From positions 11,746,417 to 11,810,416 of the forward strand of contig NC_045149.1 of NCBI RefSeq assembly GCF_008831285.2: DNA of 64,000 bases, read 5' to 3'. The notes under the pieces are model-generated. The model saw only the letters and a program-made list of their open reading frames with translations. It had not been told where the DNA came from and searched no databases. This document shows, piece after piece, positions 1 through 10,139 of the stretch. Position 1 is the stretch's first letter; every line of letters begins with the position of its first letter. A program made the translations under genes and the position numbers. The DNA is from Nymphaea colorata. Its lineage: Eukaryota; Streptophyta; Magnoliopsida; Nymphaeales; Nymphaeaceae.

Positions 1-87
1 GGCTATTGAACAAGCATGCAACAAACAGCTTCTAGTTCTATAATATATAAAAAGAGTAACTGGTAAATTACAAGTCATCATCAGTCA

Positions 88-3000
88 TCACCTCATAAAC
101 TTGACAACTTTAGGTCCTTGTTTCTTCTTAGCATTTACATGGTCACCAACATTGGAGGAAGACGGAATTTCCTTAGGATTAGGTTCCTTCTGTTGGGGTT
201 CCTCTACCGTGAAATCATCTTCTAAATCATCTCCACTGCTGAAAATTATTTTTCTTGCCTGTGTGAAGTTTGCAAATCCATTTGCTGTCGACAAATGATA
301 ATATTAATGGTTAGGAAGTCTTTGCTAGGAAAAAACAATAACTATTTAGGTCCAAGGAATCGTCTTTTCTCATCCTTCCGGCTCCACAGGTGCAGAAAAT
401 GGAAAACACAGTGTATGAAGTAAAAGAAACATCTATATATAAATAAAATTTGCTAATAAAGTTAGATGCTGAACTAATGAAACTCACATGTCTGATCTGT
501 TCCTGAATGAATAATGGTGCTTTTGTTGTGCTTGCTTGGACAATCTTTAGCTAGATGTGTGACACCACCGCAAACTTTACAGCAACCACCCTACACAAAA
601 TCGAACAAATACTCTTCATTCTGAAATATTTAAATTTTAAATACTTGAACAAACAAAACTGGCATTAGCATTTGTGTGCAAATCCAGTTGGTTCATGCGC
701 AAGACCTTAAAAGATTTGGATAAATAATCTTGGCATGCATATTCACAAGCTATTATGATCTGGACAAATTTTGGTAAAAATAGGTTCACTTTCATGTATT
801 ACCAGAGCCTGATCAAAGGATCATATTAGAAAAATGTCCAAACACAAACAAGAATGATGATTCCTCCTACCTCAACCACGACAAATAATGAAAGCTCTGT
901 CAGTCTTTGAAGAAACAAACAATTAAAGAAATAACTACAATACAAAATCTTGAACTTTAAAACTGTCACCCATAGCAAAATGAGAACCCCACGTCAGAGT
1001 TCTACTATGGCACATCTCATTTTGCTAGTTATCCGGTAAACAATCGGACCTATAATCCAGCAACATCTCATGTATACTTATTACATTATAGACAGAGATG
1101 TTTAAAATGTAAAACAACAATGGATAATGAAAATTGCAAAGGGCATGTGCCAAATCTAAATATTTACCATGAATTGACCAAAGGATAATTAAAAAACTAC
1201 ATGAAAAGCAAGCAGTAAAAGAAATTATACCTTAGGATAAATTCCATGCTTGTTATCTGGACAATTCTTACTCAAGTGGCCTTCCATCTTGCATATAAAG
1301 CACTCAGCAAATTTAGTTCCCCCTACATTTGTAAAGCAGCAATCTGCTCAATCAATATGAAATGAAAATAGAAATACAGAAAGCGAAGTGTAAACACAAT
1401 TCACACAAAAAAAATGGAAATGACAACGCATATGAGAACATGATATGCAATTGAGTCAAGATTCACCGCATATGTGTTGAAGTGCAAATCAACATGCATA
1501 TTAAGCAAATTGATGCATTCATGCTGTGTTCATGGCAAAAGAATTACCATCCTGAAGAGGCATAGGACATTTGGAAAGGGAATGCCCAATTCCACCACAA
1601 TTATAGCATTTCTTCTCTTTATCTCCATAGAACTTCGGGCAGTTCTTAAGACTGTGGCCTCGATGCCGACAAAGCAAACAGATCTGCAATATTCACAATA
1701 AAAAGCATATATGACTCATGAATGAAAAAAGTCTTACAATAGTAGTTCTGCAACACTAGATTTGAACATCAAAATTAACAGGGTGCAAAGTTCCATAAAG
1801 TCAAGACTAACCAACAAAAAATTTATCATAATTTGCACCAAAGACCAGGTTCATGATCATGTGTACATCTAACACCAAATGCACCATTGTACTTCATGAC
1901 TATAGTCAAAGGTCATGTTGAAGATGGTCAGTACCTTGCCATGAACTTTCTCTCGTTCTTCCTGTAACCTTGTTTTCTATTTTTATATACACTAACTCTT
2001 TGGCCAACATTTATCATTAACCATATTATTTTCTAAATAATTGTCACATGTTGGCCTTGAACAAATAAATGTAAGCACGTATCTCATGAAATTACACTAC
2101 TATAATTTCAAGTACTAGTTTTACAAGATCTTGTGTTGCACTTGCACCAAGCATGTCTATGTATTGGTCTGCACCTCAAGTCTATATCCATGTACGTGTC
2201 TATGTCACATAGGCACAAGTGACGAAAGAGTTCCAAGCATTCTATGTTTTCTACAGTTCTTTTCTTCCCATCTCATTTGCGCAAAACCCCTAGCGACAAG
2301 AGATGAAAAAAAGAAGCAGACTAGCAATAACTGTTTCCTAGTGGTTCAGCTGGTAATGGCCCAACCACTTCTACACCTCCACACCGCCAACACCTCCCCA
2401 CCCCAACCCTCCAAAAAAAAAGAAGAAGAAAAGATGCTAAGGTTGGCATACTCATCATTCGTTCAATTTATCTGATATAGAAAATGCCACATGAGCCAAT
2501 TGATTGGGGAATCTAATCTTGATACATGTGATGGATATCTAACCTTCTCACTTTTCTTAGATCTTTAGTTATTTTAAAATGCTACATATATATGTCTGTG
2601 TGTGTGTAGAGAGAGAAAGAGAGGAAGCTGGATCAGAAATTTCGAAGAAGCTAGCTTTTATAACTGCATCAGTGATGGTCTAGAAAGAGGTTTGCTCATA
2701 TCTGGCTCAACCCTTTTATCGTAGAGCTGGTATGTCCTATTTTTAGATAAAGGCAGGGAGGGGCAATATCTTAAGACTTAGAGTAGTATAACCATAACGT
2801 GGTAGAAATCATAAATACAAGCACAATTATTCCTCAAAACCTTGGGTAAGATGCAGCTGCTACGCCCACTTCATTCCGAATCGATGAGAGCCTAACAAAA
2901 CCTTCTAAAGAGACGGTTACGCCAAGATGCTAAAGAACAAAGATATTGAGAGAAGAATCATCACGCAATGGAGTTGTTTAGGAAATGTGAAATGAGACAA

Positions 3001-4235
3001 TTTGATTTGGTCAGATGGTTAGAAAAAGATGCTAAAGAGCAAAAGTTTGGAGGCAGAACCATCATGAAATGGAGTTATGTAAGGAATATATAAGCAGAAA
3101 ATTTGATTTGGTTAGATAATAAGTGATTATGTTGTACTAAACGTGGTTGGTGAAATGGTCCTTTCATTGCTCATATAAGCAGCAAAGGATGCATATTCAC
3201 ATCTCGCATGAATACAGCATGGATTTTTCAAACAATATGCAGTTGATAAACAATAATTAATGGTCCTTTCATCGGTCACATAAGCAGCACAGGGTCCACA
3301 TCCACATACCGTATTAGTTATAATTATGCAAAACACCGATCCTTGAAATTATAGGAAAAACATGACAATCTTTGTGCAATGAACATGGGTTAAGAGCCAA
3401 AGCTCCTAAACCACATAAATTGCGTCTCTCCCTTTGTGTCACGATGCATGCGAACATCAGCTGCGGGTGTAGCCTTATAACTTCTAAGCCACCTAACAGA
3501 AATCCCTTTTGCTCTATGCTAGTGTGATTTTCTTCTTCATCGAATGACAACATATCATATCTTTTCATCTCGTTTCCATGACTTGCTTCAATAAATCATC
3601 AATTGCTAAGTTGTACATTTAACGGTTTAATTAATGCAAATCCAGCCATGAGGTACCAAACCGACCAAATCAAACGCGTGTCGTGCACGATCAGAATCCG
3701 TGGCAGCCAACAGTATCAAAATCAGTCAAAATTATGCTACCGATAACAACTTATCAGACTATATTCTGCTGCACTGTGTCAGTAAGAAAGACAATGTTTT
3801 CAAGCTCGAGAGAACAATGCAACTTATAAATCAAGACGACGAAGAAGAGGCGAGAGCCAACCAGTTAGAATAGAAAAACATAAAAGAGACAGGGATGCTC
3901 ACCTTATTCTTGTCCCACGTAGCCTTGGTAGGGCAGTTCTTCGCTACGTGGTCTTTCCCCTTGCAGATGAAGCAGCTCTCCCCTGGCTTCATCCCGGGAA
4001 CCCTGAGAGGATGCTTCTTAAGACCGTTGGATTGCTTCATGAACTTCGCAGGCCGTCCATCTTTCGCCGAGTCCCTTCCTTTCCCCTTCTTCTCATTCTT
4101 CCGCTTCTTCTTCTTGATGCCACCATCTCCAGCTGTGGGCCTAAGAAGAAAAGGCGTTTCTCCTCCTCCTCCTCCTCCTCCGTCATGTTCCTCTCTGAAA
4201 CGCCTGCGCGCCACCTTCTGCCTCTTGCTCACCAT
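88..4235 (-). CDS. CCHC zinc-knuckle protein, ZCCHC9-like (5 exons)
   Basis: Five minus-strand exons join in frame with GT-AG introns: 4235-3903, 1683-1548, 1322-1231, 590-488 and 284-88 (333, 136, 92, 103 and 197 nt). Together they give 286 aa plus a TGA stop. I chose the ATG at 4235 (MVSKRQK), which resembles the start of plant homologues; the reading frame upstream of it has no earlier ATG. Residues about 40-75 are a Lys-rich basic stretch that could direct the protein to the nucleus or nucleolus. Five CX2CX4HX4C knuckles follow at about residues 88-101, 113-126, 137-150, 164-177 and 191-204, each ending a small basic loop. The tail is acidic (GDDLEDDF) and finishes KVVKFMR. CCHC knuckles of this family bind single-stranded RNA or DNA, and animal ZCCHC9 is linked to nucleolar rRNA metabolism, so an RNA-binding role is inferred. 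Intron 1 is 2.2 kb and holds local repeats. No frameshift or missing Cys/His is seen. Confidence 0.9.
2926..3125. repeat. ~102-bp direct tandem repeat in intron 1
   Basis: Two diverged head-to-tail copies start with GATGCTAAAG at 2926 and 3028. They lie inside intron 1 of the zinc-knuckle gene. A second local duplication follows, with GGTCCTTTCAT at 3157 and 3262 (period about 105 bp). Neither copy has a convincing reading frame. Confidence 0.6.
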
Positions 4236-4467
4236 CGCCTCTCGCCCTTCTCTCTCTCTCACCTCTCGCCAACGTTAGTTGGTTGGTCAGAGGCCAATTA
4301 TCAGAAGGTGGAACTGAGGAAGGAGACCAACGCCAAATTCTGTATCAAGAGATGGGTGATGTTGAACTCTTCTGAACTCTTGTCCGTCCTTCGTTCAATT
4401 AACGGTTTTAAGCTCCATTGCCCTAGCCAAGTGGGTACTGGCGATGTTGCCCAAGTGAAAGGGTTTT

Positions 4468-4476
4468 AAACCCTAA
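4468..4476 (+). promoter_or_regulatory. telo-box (AAACCCTAA) upstream of the zinc-knuckle gene
   Basis: AAACCCTAA lies about 235 bp upstream of the ATG at 4235. Telo-boxes are known in plant promoters of ribosomal-protein and ribosome-biogenesis genes and act in either orientation. One copy can occur by chance, but it fits a gene with an expected nucleolar RNA role. Confidence 0.4.
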
Positions 4477-4499
4477 ATCAGCACACTTCTGTATACCAT

Positions 4500-5069
4500 G
4501 CAAACCCGTAAAATAATGATAATGAACAAACGAATTTCAACCTTGGTTTTCTAAGGACTCCTTTGACTACAGGGATGCCAATGGATTTGATTTCATTAAA
4601 AAAAAAATAACATGCCATTAAAAGATCAAAATATATTCAAATTTAAAAATGACAGCCAATCGAATTCGAATTTAAATTTGGTTTTAAATAAATCTATGAT
4701 CAGATTCATAATTCGATTTAGATTCAGGTTCAATTTCAAATGAATTCCTGTATTGGTTATCAATGTGCTTTAGAAGTTGGTCTTTAACATATTATAATGT
4801 TGTTTAGATTTTGTTGTACATTTACAAGTTATTTCTGGATTTCAATTTAGATTCAAAAGGTGAAAATAAAAATCAGATTCGGATCACATTCAGAGATATG
4901 TTTTCATTTGTATCATAATTCAAATTTGAATCTGGGTGTCATCATCCGATAAGTCAGATAATCGGTTCTAATCATATTCATTCGCATCCCCATATATGGC
5001 GGCCAGGCTATGATTATCATTGTTGTTTTTTGAGTGAGAGGGAGGGCAACCCGTGAGAGTCAACCAAGA
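4500..5069. other. AT-rich intergenic region with diverged repeat
   Basis: No gene is seen. Positions 4580-4990 are AT-rich with recurring AAATTCGAATTT and GATTCAGATTC words, similar in style to 26030-26160. From about 4890 to 5070 the sequence matches 20900-21073 next to the second family A copia copy, including ATAAGTCAGATAATSG, TATGGCGGCCAG and GGGAGGGCAACC. Confidence 0.5.
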
Positions 5070-5453
5070 AAACTAAAATAAAAAAGAAAAGGGTTTAACT
5101 TGGTTTGACATAACCTTGCCTACATTCACGATGAATAGACTTTTTCATTCACTATGTCAACCACAGTCATGAGAGGACCGTTTTATCTCCCTCGTATTAC
5201 AAACTGTAACATGTCCATCATTACGACTCTTTTAAAAATATAAGGTTTACTTCCAGATTTGTCACATCCCAGCCCATCTCTATATTCTCCTTTCATATTT
5301 ATTTTAGGCATCGTTATAGGAGGTGATATTGTAGGGGACGTTTTTCTTAGCATTTCTCCAACGTCTATCTCATTGCTACCAACGGGAGGAAATCCAAATC
5401 TTCTTATGTTGAATCCAGGGTGGTTACCGATTGCAGCATTATATACTTTAATA
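5070..5453 (-). repeat. 3' LTR of copia family A copy 1
   Basis: Sequence from GAGAGTCAACCAAGAAAAC onward matches 25293-25510 (5' LTR of copy 2) through the AACCTTGCCTACAT and GTCATGAGAGGACC words. The inner edge is placed next to a purine tract, TTGAGGGGGAATATT on the minus strand (about 5445-5460), a typical polypurine tract. The exact edges are approximate. Confidence 0.6.
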
Positions 5454-5639
5454 TTCCCCCTCAAACGTACAGGTTCAGGGGAGTTTGGATCTTTACACCT
5501 CAAAGCGATCAACAGCAAGGGGTTTTGTAAAAATATCTGCAAGCTGATGAGAAGATGCGATATGTGAAGTTGGCCCTTTGCAATCCGATCACTTACAAAG
5601 TGAATATCAATTTCAATGTGCTTGTTGCTTTGGTGGAAA

Positions 5640-6020
5640 AAAGGGTGTGTATGTGTAGACATGAACACAACACTACAATTATGACACCACGAGGTTAGGT
5701 GACAGCTGAAAGGGAAGATGCAGCTCCTTAAGTAAATGTTGTAACCAAATAAGCTCAGTGGAGGCATTGGAAATGGCATGATATTCAGCTTATGAGCTTG
5801 AGCGCGCGACAGTAGGTTGCTTTTTAGAGCTCCATGAAAGGAGGTTAGGGCCGAGGAATATAACATAACCTCCAGTAGACTTTCTATCATTCAAGTTCTC
5901 AGCCCAATAGGCATCATTATTGTAAGCTTGTAAAAAGAAATTTGCATATGGTTGAATGAGCAGCTCATAATGGAGAGTATGCTTAAGATGACGCAAAATT
6001 TGTTTTTCAATGATCGATAG
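5640..6020 (-). pseudogene. copia A1 RNase H remnant
   Basis: The minus strand reads DRKSTGGYVIFLGPNLLSWS at about 5920-5860. This is the conserved copia RNase H core, followed in shifted frames by a region matching MEAEYHAISNASVELIWLQY of copy 2. Frameshifts break the frame, so it is inactive. Confidence 0.8.
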
Positions 6021-6028
6021 TTGGTCAT

Positions 6029-6349
6029 AAGCCTGGGCAGTGGACTTGGGTACCCAGCCCGATCGGGCTCGGGCTCAGGCCCGGGCCCGGGTCGGCCTGA
6101 TGGGGCCTAATTCAGCCCGATTAATAATTTTTAAATTTTTTATTATTTTATTTAATAATAATATATATCTTATTATTAAAAATATATTTTATATTCAATT
6201 TTTTTTATTTTATATTTAAAAAATATATATTTTTATTTAAATCAAGCTGGGCCAAGTTCGGGCTCGGGCCCGAGCTCGGACTTTGGTTTCGGGCATCAGG
6301 TGGACCCAAGCCCAACTCTTATCAGCTGGGCCCCAATGCCCAGGTCTAG
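6029..6349. mobile_element. hAT-type MITE with GGGCTCGGG-rich ends
   Basis: A 321-bp insert with GC-rich ends and a very AT-rich middle. It is flanked by TTGGTCAT (6021-6028) and TTGGGCAT (6350-6357), an 8-bp target duplication with one mismatch. The homologous copia copy lacks it (TTGGTCATTTCATGAATTGG near 21862), giving an empty site. The ends CCTGGGCAGTGG and, inverted, CCTGGGCATTGG form imperfect terminal repeats. The 8-bp duplication indicates hAT. It has no coding capacity. Confidence 0.75.
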
Positions 6350-6364
6350 TTGGGCATTGCATGA

Positions 6365-7190
6365 ATTGGTTGCACTTGTGGACGGCAAAAGACAAGTCTG
6401 GATATATAATGGTGGCATATTGTAAGAAGCCTATAACTTGCCTATATAAGGTGACATCGTCAAAGTTGTTTCTCATGTATGCATGCACAAAGAGGTGTCT
6501 AGCACGACATAAGGGTGGCGATGGGCTTGGCTCCAGTCATTCCAGCATGGAGATGGATGTCAGAAGAATATTTGAGAAAGCAATATGCCATTAGCTTGAG
6601 ACATAGATATTCCCAAAAAATAATGTCCAAGATCCTTCAAAGCGAATTGATGATGGAGGTAATTAATGACTTCTTTCACTTCACCCGAGAAAGACCTAGT
6701 AATAATAATGTCATGGACATAAACTAAAATAAATATGGAATCTGGTCCATGGTGTCAAATGAAGAGAGATGTATCAATAGTTGAGCTTTTGAAGCCCAAA
6801 GAGAGTAAAGTATTGCTCAACTTATGATACCAAGCATGCAGTGCCTGCTTGAGCCCATACAGGGCTTTATGTGGCCGACAAACATATTGAGGATGTTCCT
6901 TATTTTCATATTCTGGAGGTTGGCACATGTACACAGTCTCATCAAGGGTGCCCTGAAAGAAGGTGTTGCTAACATCTAACTCTCTAAGTTCCCAATGCTT
7001 GATAATGGCAATAGATAACATAGTACGAATAGTAGTGGGTTTTACAACTGGATTAAAAGTGTGAAAATAGTCGACGCCTTCTTCTTGACTATATTCCTTA
7101 GCTATGAGGCGAGCTTTATACCATTCAATGCTACCATCCAACCTTCTTTTGAGTTTGAATACCCACTTACAACCAATAACCACCTATGCT
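6365..7190 (-). pseudogene. copia A1 reverse transcriptase remnant
   Basis: An open segment at 7183-6755 encodes the first part of [39 protein letters not shown], then [18 protein letters not shown] and [15 protein letters not shown]. The following part (6488-6365) includes VIGFLQYATIIYPDLSFAV, the conserved RT/connection region. The YVDD box is not clean, because frameshifts occur around 6500-6750. Confidence 0.85.
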
Positions 7191-8335
7191 GGTTCCAAAA
7201 TCCAAGTCTTATTTTGAATAAGGGCTTGAATTTCAGCATCCATAGCTTGTCGGCAATGTGGCCTTTGACTGACCTGATTATAGTTTATAGGTTATTGGTC
7301 AGCTAAAAGATCGGAAAAGTAGGCCAATGGCAATGGCTGAGCAGTGGCAATGTAAAGTTTAGGAATTCTAGTTCCATCTTGTGACTAGGTAATCATGTGG
7401 TCAGTTCTTAGTGGAGGAGCCACAATAGAAGTTGGTGAAGATGGGAGAGGTGACAAAGCAGATTGAGGAGGTGGTTCCATAGGTGATGTGAGTATAGAAG
7501 TCACATTATCTCTAAGAGAATTTTCTCTAGAGATGGAAGGTGATGACTTTTCAAGAGAGATAAGTGGTATAGGTATACTAGCCCTTGGGTTAGGAGAATA
7601 TGATATTTTTGGTGGAAGATGGTTTTGAAAGGAAAATTTGTCTCATCAAATATAACATCTCTACAGATAAGAATTTTGAAAGTGGCAATATTGAGGCAAA
7701 TATATACTTTATGGTTAGGACTGTAGCCAATAAAAAAATGTGTGGCTAATTTGAAGTCTAATTTATGGTTTCTATAGGGTCTAAGGCAGGGAAAACATGC
7801 ATTTATTAAATGAGGCCTCATATGCTGACTTTTGTTTAAGAATAGTGGTGGGCATCCGATTCATGAGATACACAATCATATGGAATGGATAGCTCCCATA
7901 CTTATTTGAAATGTCAGACTAAGCAAGTAAGCATGAGCCAGTACCAACAATATGGCGATGACATCGTTCAACAGAGCCATTTTACTTGTGCGTCTGTGGG
8001 CATGAGATATGATGTGAAATACCATGCTTCTTTAAGAAGGATTCTAATGTCTTATACTCTCCACCTCCATCACTTTGAAAATACTTAATCCTCCTTTCAA
8101 ATTTATTTTCAACTCTATTTTTAAATATACAACAACATCAAATTTGTGGGCAAGCATATAAATCCAAGTATAACAAGTATAGGCATCAACAAAAATCACA
8201 CAATATCTATATTTGTCATTGCTAAGGACTGAAGATGGGCTGCAAACATCAGAATAAACCAGTTCTAATGGCTGAGAAAAACTGTCTTGAGACTCATAGA
8301 AAGGCAATTTGACTTTTACCCTGCTGGCAAGCAAC
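7190..8335 (-). pseudogene. copia A1 integrase core and linker remnant
   Basis: The segment 8335-8044 encodes LELVYSDVCSP and YRYCVIFVDAYTCYTWIYML, the retroviral integrase core with its first two acidic positions. The segment 7821-7501 holds the downstream HFFIGYSPNHKVYICLN block and start of the Ser/Pro-rich linker. Stops and frameshifts separate the pieces. Confidence 0.8.
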
Positions 8336-8815
8336 GCAAATTTTATTCAAATTTAATTGCTGAAAATAAGGTAAATCAAATTTTCTTATAGCTTGCTGAA
8401 CGACGCTAAAAGCTAAGTACCCCAACCACTCGTGCCACAGCTCAATGGACATCCTCTCTCCAATGCATGTTTCCTTTCCTTGATCATGCATTCGAAGTCG
8501 GTAGGGACCAATGTGACTCGCGCATCGTGGAATTTCAATGTCTATTTTCTGATCCTGTACACAAAAAAAGTCAGGGTGGAACTCAAACAAAACATGGTTG
8601 TCTCTAGCAAATCTATTAATAGACAATAAATTCTTAGTAACATTTGGAACAAGTAATATATCTTTGACAAGAATCTTAGACTGAAACAATCCAAATTCTG
8701 AGTCACCAATATGTGAAATTGACACAATTGAGCCTCCGGCCATACAAACATTATCTTTGCGTTGATATGGAGTCTTATTCTTACTATTAAGCCTCCACTC
8801 TTTATCATTCAAACT
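8300..8815 (-). pseudogene. copia A1 gag-pre-integrase remnant
   Basis: The minus strand reads NVTKNLLSINRFARDNHVLF and then LWHEWLGYLAFSVVQQAIRK, the GAG-pre-integrase domain with the integrase zinc-binding His and a CVACQQGKSQ CxxC. Upstream (protease, gag) is absent, and sequence beyond about 8815 belongs to the tandem unit. Confidence 0.8.
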
Positions 8816-9732
8816 TTTTTGTGCTCTCTGTTTTTTTTTTCTTGTCTTTAATAATATCGTCATTTTGTTTATAGTACATGCCTATAAATCAGCATATGCT
8901 CTTGTAGATTCTCATCGTATTTCTCCTTGTTGCCCGCTGATTATCTGTTTTTTCTTCTTCTTGTGTGTTTTGCTTTTTTTTTTTTGCACGGGTGAACCGC
9001 GTGGCTGTGTGTTAATCGGGCAAAGTGTCATTGGCGACGTGGAAAGTCTCCTTCTCGAGTCAGTAGACTATCTTCTGTGGGCCGCTCGTCCCATCCAGAT
9101 ATGCAAAATTAGTTCACTGTTGTTGTTCGGTAGGTTCTGTGCTTGCTGCAGCTGAGGCTCGTTGCAGCTACATAACCCGTCCATTCGACTGACGAGACAA
9201 TATGCCCATCCCAGTCGTAACACAGTCCTGGCATCTCCTGCGACCTCCAAGCCCCTCAGTCGCCCTTCCTTCATTGAAACATAGAAATCCGCCTTCATAT
9301 TGTGTTGTGCAACGAGGGAGAAAGGTATTATCCGACCCTTATCTCCAAAAGAAGATACGGTTCACTTCTGTGTACTGTCACCCCAACGGCAGTAGGGTAT
9401 CTCTCTGTTCGTCGGGTTGTATCTCCAGTTCCCGTCAAGGGATCCACTCAAGAAAGGTGTTGTCATCTTCTTGACTAAGATATCCAACAAGCCATAGCGC
9501 TTGTGATTTTGATACTGGAGCAAGGAGTTACAGAACACTGAATGAGTCAATCGCAGTCGGTCAGAACCAACAGGAAAACTGTGACTGCCGATAAGGAGTC
9601 CTCTGATCATCTGCCCATCGCTCGCCCACCTTCCATTCTCTTCTGAAATGCAAGGTACCGCTGGAAAGCTCTTTCCCTTTCAGTTCTAACAAGCTATTGT
9701 TTGCTCTGTTCCGAGTTCTACCCAAGGAGCTA

Positions 9733-10126
9733 TGTTGGGATTTCCCCATCTGGATAGTCCTGCATTGATACAGGTCCATATCCGTTTGGGACCCTAAGTA
9801 TAAATACTTGTGTCTTGTGATGGTGTGAGACACATCAAGTTTTACGGTCTGGGTAATCAGTCCCCTTAGCCATACGTGAATTGTCTGTCCCCATCACTGG
9901 GCTGCTATGGCTGAGGAGAGAAACTCATTGCCGCCACCGCCAATGCCGTTGGGAAACGACTCTACGGGGACTGTAGCCGTTCTTCCCACAGCCGCCGACA
10001 TTCAGTCGGCGGTCGCCTCTACAGGTTCTTCTTCCGCCCTTTATGAAATACATGAATCATGAATGTCTCTTTCGATTTATGCATTTTCGTTTGTGCGCTA
10101 TCTAGATTTCTCGCAAAGTTCCAACA
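9733..10126 (+). repeat. 5' LTR, copia B1
   Basis: It is 394 bp, TG...CA, the same length as its partner at 15109. By eye about 17 positions differ between the two LTRs and all are transitions, about 96% identity. A TATA-like CTAAGTATAAATAC lies at about 9793-9807. Confidence 0.9.
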
Positions 10127-10127
10127 A

Positions 10128-10139
10128 TGGGTTATGGGC
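10128..10139 (+). other. primer-binding site matching initiator tRNA-Met anticodon arm
   Basis: TGGGTTATGGGC begins one base after the LTR. It is the complement of GCCCATAACCCA, the anticodon stem-loop of plant initiator tRNA-Met. This is not the usual 3'-end match (TGGTATCAGAGC). It implies half-tRNA priming as described for Drosophila copia and yeast Ty5. Confidence 0.7.

Larger units (their letters stand above)
5070..8815 (-). mobile_element. Ty1/copia family A, copy 1 (5'-truncated, decayed)
   Basis: Minus-strand order from high to low coordinate: gag-pre-integrase (about 8790-8300), integrase core (8335-8044), linker (about 7821-7190), reverse transcriptase (7183-6365), RNase H (about 5996-5640), then a 3' LTR. 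The order integrase before RT defines copia. The gag and protease-proximal parts are missing: homology stops near 8815, where the 2.3-kb tandem unit begins. Frameshifts and stops break every domain. The RT style ([28 protein letters not shown]) suggests the Ale/Retrofit group, stated tentatively. A 321-bp hAT-like insert interrupts it at 6029-6349. Confidence 0.85.

Noticed and set aside
2131-2475. 114-codon plus-strand frame in intron 1 of the zinc-knuckle gene
   Set aside because: Lies wholly in an intron of a well-supported gene, with no conserved motif.
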